This document shows positions 19,660-28,557 of a stretch of DNA of 28,557 bases, piece after piece (within the stretch, counting starts at the first letter, position 1; every line of letters starts with the position of its first letter). This DNA comes from Thamnocephalis sphaerospora (lineage: Eukaryota; Zoopagomycota; Zoopagomycetes; Zoopagales; Sigmoideomycetaceae). The notes under the pieces are model-generated. The model searched no databases. It was not told the DNA's origin and was given only the letters and a program-made list of their open reading frames with translations. Both the position numbers and the translations under genes were made by a program. The stretch is taken from the NCBI GenBank assembly GCA_003614735.1, contig KZ992581.1, positions 1-28,557 of the forward strand, read 5' to 3'.

Positions 19660-22600
19660 CTATGCAGGACGCTTCTTGCCCAGTGTAAAGCCGATGCGAA
19701 TGCCGGGCATTTTGGTCGAAACAGTCCCTGTGGGCGGTTCAGAGGCGGTGGTCTATGGGCAAGCCGTCAGACACACATTGGCATAAGGCGCAATGCACAA
19801 CACGCGACACAGCTACTGACCTCATATGTGGACGAAGTAAGGGCCATGCCACGATTACCCAGTAGTCGGCGCCTCTTTTTACCAGCATCGGCTGGTGGAT
19901 CGGCAGTATCGCCTAGGTCTGCCAGTGTGAGTGGAGCAGCTGGCTCGCACGTCTCGAGAGTGCTGGCCGCTGCTGCCGGCTCCTCTACCAGTGGTGCAGA
20001 CGGTGTAGGCCGTTTACGGCTCCGTGTACTACTGGCGGCTGGCTTCTTTTTGGTCCGCTTACTAGCGCGTGCTGTCGGGACCGTCTGCTCGGCGACCGGC
20101 GCCACATTGTCCGCTTCAGTCTGTGTGCTCGGACCATTCTCAGGCGCACTGCTAAGCGCCTCTAGCTCCGCTTGCTCGACAGCGACATTGGTGGCGTCTA
20201 CGCTGCTCGTTTGTTGCTTCTCTGTCGGCTCTTTGGCTGTGCGTGCGCGAGACCGCGTGGCTTTTTTGGCACGCGGCGCCGGTTTTTCTTCGCTCACTGC
20301 AGAGGATGTCTATCGGCCACATGCATATTGGTATCGATCATCCAATGTCGCTCGCAATGCTGTCGCACCCACCTGTGCTGCCAGTGCTTCATCCAGTTCT
20401 TTTTGCAAGCGACGCTTCTCGGCTTCAAAGGTGCCTCGCTCCCGTGTTAGCTCGATTTGACAATCCGCAGCGTGCTCTACGGCCTCCTGGAGCTGGCTAC
20501 GGAACTTGTCGACTTTAGCCTGTAGTAACTGTACCGCGGAATCGTCTTGAACTCTTTCGAGCGCTTCGTCACGCTCCTCCTGCATTACGCAAGCAACGCA
20601 ATGTTAGCGGTCAGACAAACATGGGCACCGGCAACAGCTGCCTACCCGAATCTTCTGCAGCTCTGACCTAAGCTGGTGTACCTGCTCCTGAACCGCTAAC
20701 GTGCTCTGAGCTTCTACTGTCGCCCTTTCTATTTGCTGCGCCAATGCTGCCTCCTTTTCGTGAACTTGCCCCAGTAGGCTTTCGTATTTTTGCTGCAAGG
20801 TGGCGCATTCTTGCTGTAACTCGTGGATACGATTGTCTGCAAGCATTGTGTTGCTAGTTAGTGCTTTTTGCTCCAGCAAGGCATCGTGCGCGTTCTTCTA
20901 CAATTTCCATGCGCAGCATTGATGTTAGAAAATTCGACATCAAGTCAGCGATACGCTGATCCGGTCACCCACTCTAGCTTTCTCAGCTAGACGCCTATGA
21001 TGAGTGGCCTTGATATCCAGCTCGTCCTTGTCGTAGTCCATCATGGCTGTGGTATATCAAGAGTTGTCAGATTCGCCTCCGGCTGATCCTATCGCCAGGG
21101 TTGAAACTTACATAGCTGTACGCTGATACGCCGTATTTCCTCGTGCAGCAAAGCATTTTCAGTTTCAAGGCCGGCCATCTCTACTTTGCTATCTATCTCT
21201 AATGTCTGAAGCCGCGAACGAAGCTGAGAGCAGCATTATCGGCGTTAGGCCAAGCGCGCGTGTGATGTGTAAATTAACGGTGCTGTAGACGGTGACGAGC
21301 AGCATCTACAATACCCAACGCTACCCACCATATCACGCTCATCCTCCAGACGCTTGTTGAATATGCTAGTGCATCGGGCCTCTGCATCAATTTTGGCTTT
21401 GAGTGCCTTGACTTGTGACATCCAGCGTTTAGTATTATCCTCTTCGCGCTCTAATTGCGCTGCATTCTCTGCAGTTATTGTTTCTAGATCTTTTTTGGCT
21501 TCTTTCATCTTTTTAAATACATTCTGCAACAGAAACGCTACTATTAGCTTTTTCCACTTGCATCATGGAGGATGTGCTGGTGAGCGGACCTGAGCATCCC
21601 TATGCGCATTTATGTATCCCTCCTTGTAGCGCAGTATGCGCGGGTCAAGCTTGCCGCGCATCTAAAACGGCGCCATTAGCACTCGGCAAGTCCAATCACA
21701 CCTCTGATTGAGCACCTACTACATAGCATCGGATTTTGCGAGCAACCTCGGCGAATTTTAGGGCAGTGACAGTCTCCGAGTTCATAGCAAAGCGGGATGC
21801 CTGTATTGTGTTCCACGCCGGCACATCACCATTAGCATGCAGCCAAAGTCGCAGCATTATCGGACAAGGCTAGCGTATTCACCAGGTTTGTTTCTCACCT
21901 CAAAATGCATGATAAACGTCGTAGAATACCCAATGCCTATGGTGCCTTGATGGTGCACGCATGTCAGTGATGGCAAATCGCATACGCTACCATCCAACGT
22001 ATCCAATTGCTTACCAACTGTGAGTTCGGTCAGTGTTGAATGCTCGACTGGCATATGACCGGTAAAGGATGGCGATGCCATGAATTGAACGATTTTCGCT
22101 TTATGCAGCGAGGTAACATGGTGAATGCATCAGCGTTCGGCAGTCTACGCTTCATGCCTTGTGCTAGCTTGACCACGCTGTGCTTACCAAATGTTTGAAA
22201 CGTCTTTGTAAAGGGATACATACAATCGTGCTGCTCCAGTGCACCGCTTGGATGAAAGTGAGATGTGCCCATATCCACCTATTGAGCGATAAAATACAAC
22301 ATTCACCCATCAGCTGTTATGGCTGTTGAACACGAGTACACCACAGACTATGCTGACAACGTACAATATGTAAATACCCTGTTGCCATAGATTCTCCGTA
22401 GATTTCGACACGGATGGTTAGCAGCGACGGTCGCGAGCAGCCTGGCAATGGTTATGCATCAGGTGCGCGTGCTTGGTCGTAAGCAAAACCTGCTTAACGT
22501 TGCATAACAACATACCAGACTTACCTCGTTGCAGCAATGCCCTTAAGGCCTCGCAGCTGCGCATTTTTTGATAGTGCCGCATTATCCCATCCGTCCTCAA

Positions 22601-23518
22601 GCGCTTGACTGGCCGCCGAGTTGTCATACGTCAGGAAGATACGCCACAGCGGTCGCACGTGTATGCTTCACGTACCATCAACATCCGCGCCAGTCGTCAT
22701 ATTCACACAATGAGTGTCCGTGAGGCCAAGGTAACTAACCGATTACGCATGCAAGACTGTCAGCCGACTGGTTGAACGAGCGTAGTGATGAGGGTATCAC
22801 TAATGCATACATATAGGATGCTGCAATCTGCCGGCTGCTTGGATTCCAAATACGCTGCAAGTAATCGACAGCTAGTAGAGCAACCTGCGTTCTGTCCGGC
22901 CCGCAATAGCACAAGTAAACATCTCGTGGGATTCACAGATCGGCGCATTTGCGTACCTATTATACGGACAGCGACTAATGTATACGGCGGATCATTGACC
23001 AGCAGACACTAGTTAGTGGCTAGCAAATGGCTATTTGCACCTGCCAATAAAACAGACACGGCGACATCATGCCTGTCACCACCTACTTGACGCTCATGCT
23101 GTAAATGCTTGCATTGGTGCCTAGTATGGGTGAGCGCGGTAGGCACAGAACGCACATAAGCTACAGCGTGGCTCTCTCTCACGGTTTCCAGCCTCATATT
23201 TTCTGGCTTACCTTTTACAAGCTCTGCAACTAGCTTTGCTACATGCTGCTCCAAGCTGTTGTCTTGCTTGTCTGCGGCGTCAACACAGCGATCAACTGCA
23301 AACAGACTAGTCGGCAGCACGCGTAAGTTACTGCGGCGCTACAGGATATGCACGCTTACGCCCTACCTTTCCTCCTTGCCCTCTCCCTCCGCTTTAACGA
23401 TAACGGCTGCTCCGTCGGCACTGCGCTGCAATGCCGCTGGAAGACTGTCGTTGCCGTTGTCGGCACCAGGCTGCGCAAGGTGCAACAGCGCGTAGGTTTT
23501 TGCGTATTCGACGTTCAT
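19660..23518 (-). CDS. Kinesin-like protein with a degenerate N-terminal motor domain
   Basis: Kinesin fold with decayed nucleotide-binding motifs, coiled-coil stalk and basic tail, about 840 aa. Resolved exons (minus): 23518-23367, 23306-23212, from 23120, then 22608-22525, 22441-22365, 22278-22188, 22098-22015, 21945-21899, 21800-21723, 21661-21590, 21523-21329, 21223-21112, 21046-20973, 20897-20646, 20579-20369, 20296-19821, 19752-19660; 22676-23086 is unresolved. Motor landmarks in order: TYALLHLAQP (beta 1), SLFAVDRCVD, LVKGTNASIYSMS (before the P-loop), NDPPYTL where GSGKTYT is expected, LYVCISDTLITTLV (YLEIYNETIRDLL-like), EALRALLQRG, CSRPSLLTIRVE (switch I SSRSH), GYLHIVDMGTSH (switch II DLAGSE), MPVEHSTLTELTVG, and SETVTALKFAEVARKI (motor end). 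The stalk includes LEREEDNTKRW and LETENALLHEEIRRI. The tail has KKATRSRAR, KRTKKK, SRKRP and KKRRR. Intact splice sites argue against a pseudogene; catalysis looks lost. Confidence 0.78.
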
Positions 23519-23690
23519 GGCACGTTGCTAGAGTAGCGACAAAAGACAGGACAGAGCAGCGGCGCGTAGCAAGTGGATGCGATTCACGGCCGATAAACGG
23601 CGAATTGAAGACGGCTTGTTTACATTTCGTAGTACGGACTCTGATGCATCACGTGGTCAGCTCGCTAGTCTTTCTACTCCACGCAGTACC

Positions 23691-24425
23691 ATGCAATTCT
23701 TGGTTCGCACCGCCGACAGAACCGAGGTACGCCTGCAGGCAAACAAGGGTGAACTTGTTGAAAAGGTGCGTGCCGATGTCGCAAAGCATTTCAATACGCC
23801 TACATCGCGAGTGCGCCTGATACTACTCGGCAAGCAGGTACGTCTGGCGGGCCCTTGCGTACACGAATGCTACGTCAATTAGCAGCGATAGAGTGGAGTG
23901 ATATGGGCCATAAGACTTGATACGACAGTTTTGTGTATAGTTTGTCTGACGTGTGTGTATGCGGGTACGCAGATGGAAGATGGCCGTACCTTGCTTGACT
24001 ATCGGTTACAGCAGGATGATGTGATTCTATTTCTACTCCGACCCGATCCTGTGACGCTGGCGCGAGTTTCGTCGGCCATGGCAATTGCTCGACTGCCACC
24101 AAAGACCGCGGTGGATACAATAGCCATCGATACGAACGATGTGTACAGAGCCGGACTAGCGGACAAGTCAGTAGCAGCAGCCGTAGCGACGACAAAAAAG
24201 CAAAGCGCCAGACTGTCAGCCGTTGCCTCCACGATGACGACAGGAGCAGCCACAACGGCAAAGGGCGGGGCGACAGAAGGAGGAGCGGCGGAAGCAGCAG
24301 AGCCAACAAAGGCTGCAAGTATGGATGGAACAGAGTGTATGTCATCCTCCAATGCGCGTATACATGCGAAAAAACGGCGTGTGCAAGTCTTTGTCGAGAT
24401 AAACAATACGAAGCGCAAGCTGTAA
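23691..24425 (+). CDS. Protein with N-terminal UHRF1-type ubiquitin-like domain and basic tail
   Basis: Two exons, 23691-23837 and 23973-24425 (135-nt intron), 199 aa. Residues 1-75 form a ubiquitin fold: MQFLVRTADRTEVRLQ, LVEKVRADVAKHFNTP, RVRLILLGKQ, MEDGRTLLDYRLQQDDVILF. The KQMEDGRTLxDY block and the following LLR resemble the UBL of UHRF1 more than ubiquitin (KQLEDGRTLSDY). There is no Gly-Gly after LLRP, so it should not be conjugated. The remaining 120 residues are Ala/Thr rich, probably disordered, and end in the basic KKRRVQVFVEINNTKRKL. No RING, PHD or SRA domain follows within the open frame. An in-frame Met at 23577 would add 38 residues; 23691 is preferred because the ubiquitin fold begins there. 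Divergent from the kinesin-like gene by 172 bp. Role unknown. Confidence 0.8.
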
Positions 24426-25283
24426 CGCAGGCGCGTACCGATGCAGTTCCATGCCGGTGTTCTTCTACTGTGTATATAAAATGGTCATAGCATTTGGCCT
24501 ATTCATCTGCAATGCATGTGATTGGACTTGTGAATTATACTGTAAACCGTTCAGCAAATAACCGGTCGCCTCCATTTGCATGGCTTTTTGTCACTTGAGA
24601 GCTAAAGTGGCTGGTCCTTGCTTTTTGCTGCTTTGTCTTTGCCCGTTAGCTTGCATTTCTATTATTGAAGCTGCCAACGTCAATGTGTAGCGAATTGTGA
24701 CAAGCGATAGAATACAGCGCTTGCTCGTTGGCGCGTGATGAAATGCCCGTAATATGCCAGCCTGGACGACTGCAAACTTTGTTTTGTGCATTGTTGCAAC
24801 GCTCGTTTGGCTATGCCACATGGGTCAAATAGGCATGTCCATGCGCAGGCATGTGCGTATGTGTTTGCGTATGATGGCACATGTAATAATCAGAGAATAG
24901 GCAGACGAAACCCGAGTGATGGATGAAGGTAGGGTGGAAGGCGCGGTCGGCGGCGAAAGACGAAAAGAAGCGTGAATGAAGCAATGAATGTGCGAATGCG
25001 CGAATGAAGAGAAGAAACGGATGGACGTACAGATAGCATGGACGGCGAGGAAGTGCTGGTTAAGCATTGAGAATAGCAAAACGCTGCCAGCACTGAAACT
25101 CAAGTGCGCGTACATGCGATCGCCTCGGCGGACGCCGTCGGCAGCCGCTGTCACCGTGGCAGTTGCTGTCATTGTAGTCATCGTTGCCGCCATTGGCGCA
25201 GCCGCTGTCGCCTGCAAAAGCTGCTGCCGCGTCCATCGCCATCCACTCGTCCGGGCAACCTGCGTCCTGCCGAGCGGATGCTA
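24426..25283. other. Longest gene-free stretch (UBL gene 3' / PAK 3')
   Basis: 858 bp between convergent genes. It includes a TATA-like gtgtatataaaa at about 24470-24481 and several GAATG repeats at about 24972-25010. ORFs here are short or low in complexity; no tRNA or snRNA signature recognised. Probably 3'UTRs, possibly a noncoding transcript. Confidence 0.4.
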
Positions 25284-28195
<2,912 letters not shown>

Positions 28196-28557
28196 CCTGG
28201 TGCGGTACGCAGAGACGCTCGCGCTTGAGCAGACCTATCCCACTGCGCAACAGGCCGCGTCCAGGCAGTAGACTTGATCGTCCGATCGATGCTGTCGTCG
28301 ATCGTACCGGCACAACTCTGGTGACACCGTTGCAGGCGCATGTCAACGTAGTAACCCATCCGATACGTCAGCCGTAAGCATAGCACAGCGTTCAGTGGTG
28401 GACAGGCGGATTGATATTGCAGTGTTTGCACCAGGGAAGCAAGGTGGTTAGTTTTCACTGCACGCCGCACAATAAGTCACAGACGCTCCGCAACCCAGCG
28501 GCGCACCAATGCCAGCAACGTAGCGAACGGCGTACAAATCGACTGCCAAACACCAGC
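28196..28557. other. 5' flank of the PAK gene
   Basis: 362 bp to the window edge. No gene recognised; presumably PAK promoter and 5'UTR. A short minus-strand ORF here matches nothing I know. Confidence 0.4.

Noticed and set aside
22099-22187. Reading KHSVVKLAQGMKRR as coding in the kinesin-like gene
   Set aside because: Treating 22099-22187 as an intron gives FAKIVQFMAS followed by MPVEHSTLTELT, which matches the kinesin order much better.

Overview
The window looks like a compact, gene-dense stretch of a fungal nuclear genome. Fourteen protein-coding genes fill 28.5 kb, nearly all split by many short introns (mostly 48-120 nt, gta/gtgagt donors, ctaac/ctgac-like branch sites, tag/cag acceptors). 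The fungal call rests on a fungal-type Sac3, a Ste20-type PAK without a PH domain, and fungal-looking Nop7, Ytm1 and RPS28. The set also keeps genes that budding yeasts lack or have diverged (an RBM39/Rsd1-like splicing factor, an OSR1/FRAY kinase, a canonical 189-residue DJ-1, a UHRF-type ubiquitin-like domain). That suggests an early-diverging (zygomycete-grade) or basidiomycete-like lineage; this is inference and I cannot name the species.

Layout, left to right: SAC3 (-, 3' end off the window), RBM39/Rsd1-like (+), YTM1 (-), importin alpha SRP1 (-), NOP7/pescadillo (+), a small unknown coiled-coil gene (-), an OSR1/FRAY Ste20-family kinase (-), EMC3 (+), phosducin-like PLP2 (-), DJ-1 (-), RPS28 (+), a kinesin-like gene with a degenerate motor (-), a ubiquitin-like-domain gene (+) and a PAK/Ste20 kinase (-). 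Exon joins were read by hand. They are frame-consistent from start to stop for every gene except SAC3 (which leaves the window) and one 0.4-kb stretch of the kinesin-like gene.

Themes: ribosome production (YTM1 and NOP7, two of the three PeBoW subunits, plus RPS28), mRNA processing and export (RBM39-like, SAC3), nuclear import (SRP1), protein folding and membrane insertion (PLP2, EMC3) and Ste20-family signalling (two kinases). They do not form one pathway; the window is mostly housekeeping. I see no mobile element, tRNA, rRNA or CRISPR array.

The features most worth a second look are the kinesin-like protein whose nucleotide-binding motifs have decayed, a 7-nt microexon in the PAK gene, GC-AG introns in two adjacent genes, an OSR1-type kinase that lacks the CCT domain but carries four RFx[V/I] motifs in its own tail, and an RPS28 gene whose start codon stands alone before a 459-nt intron.
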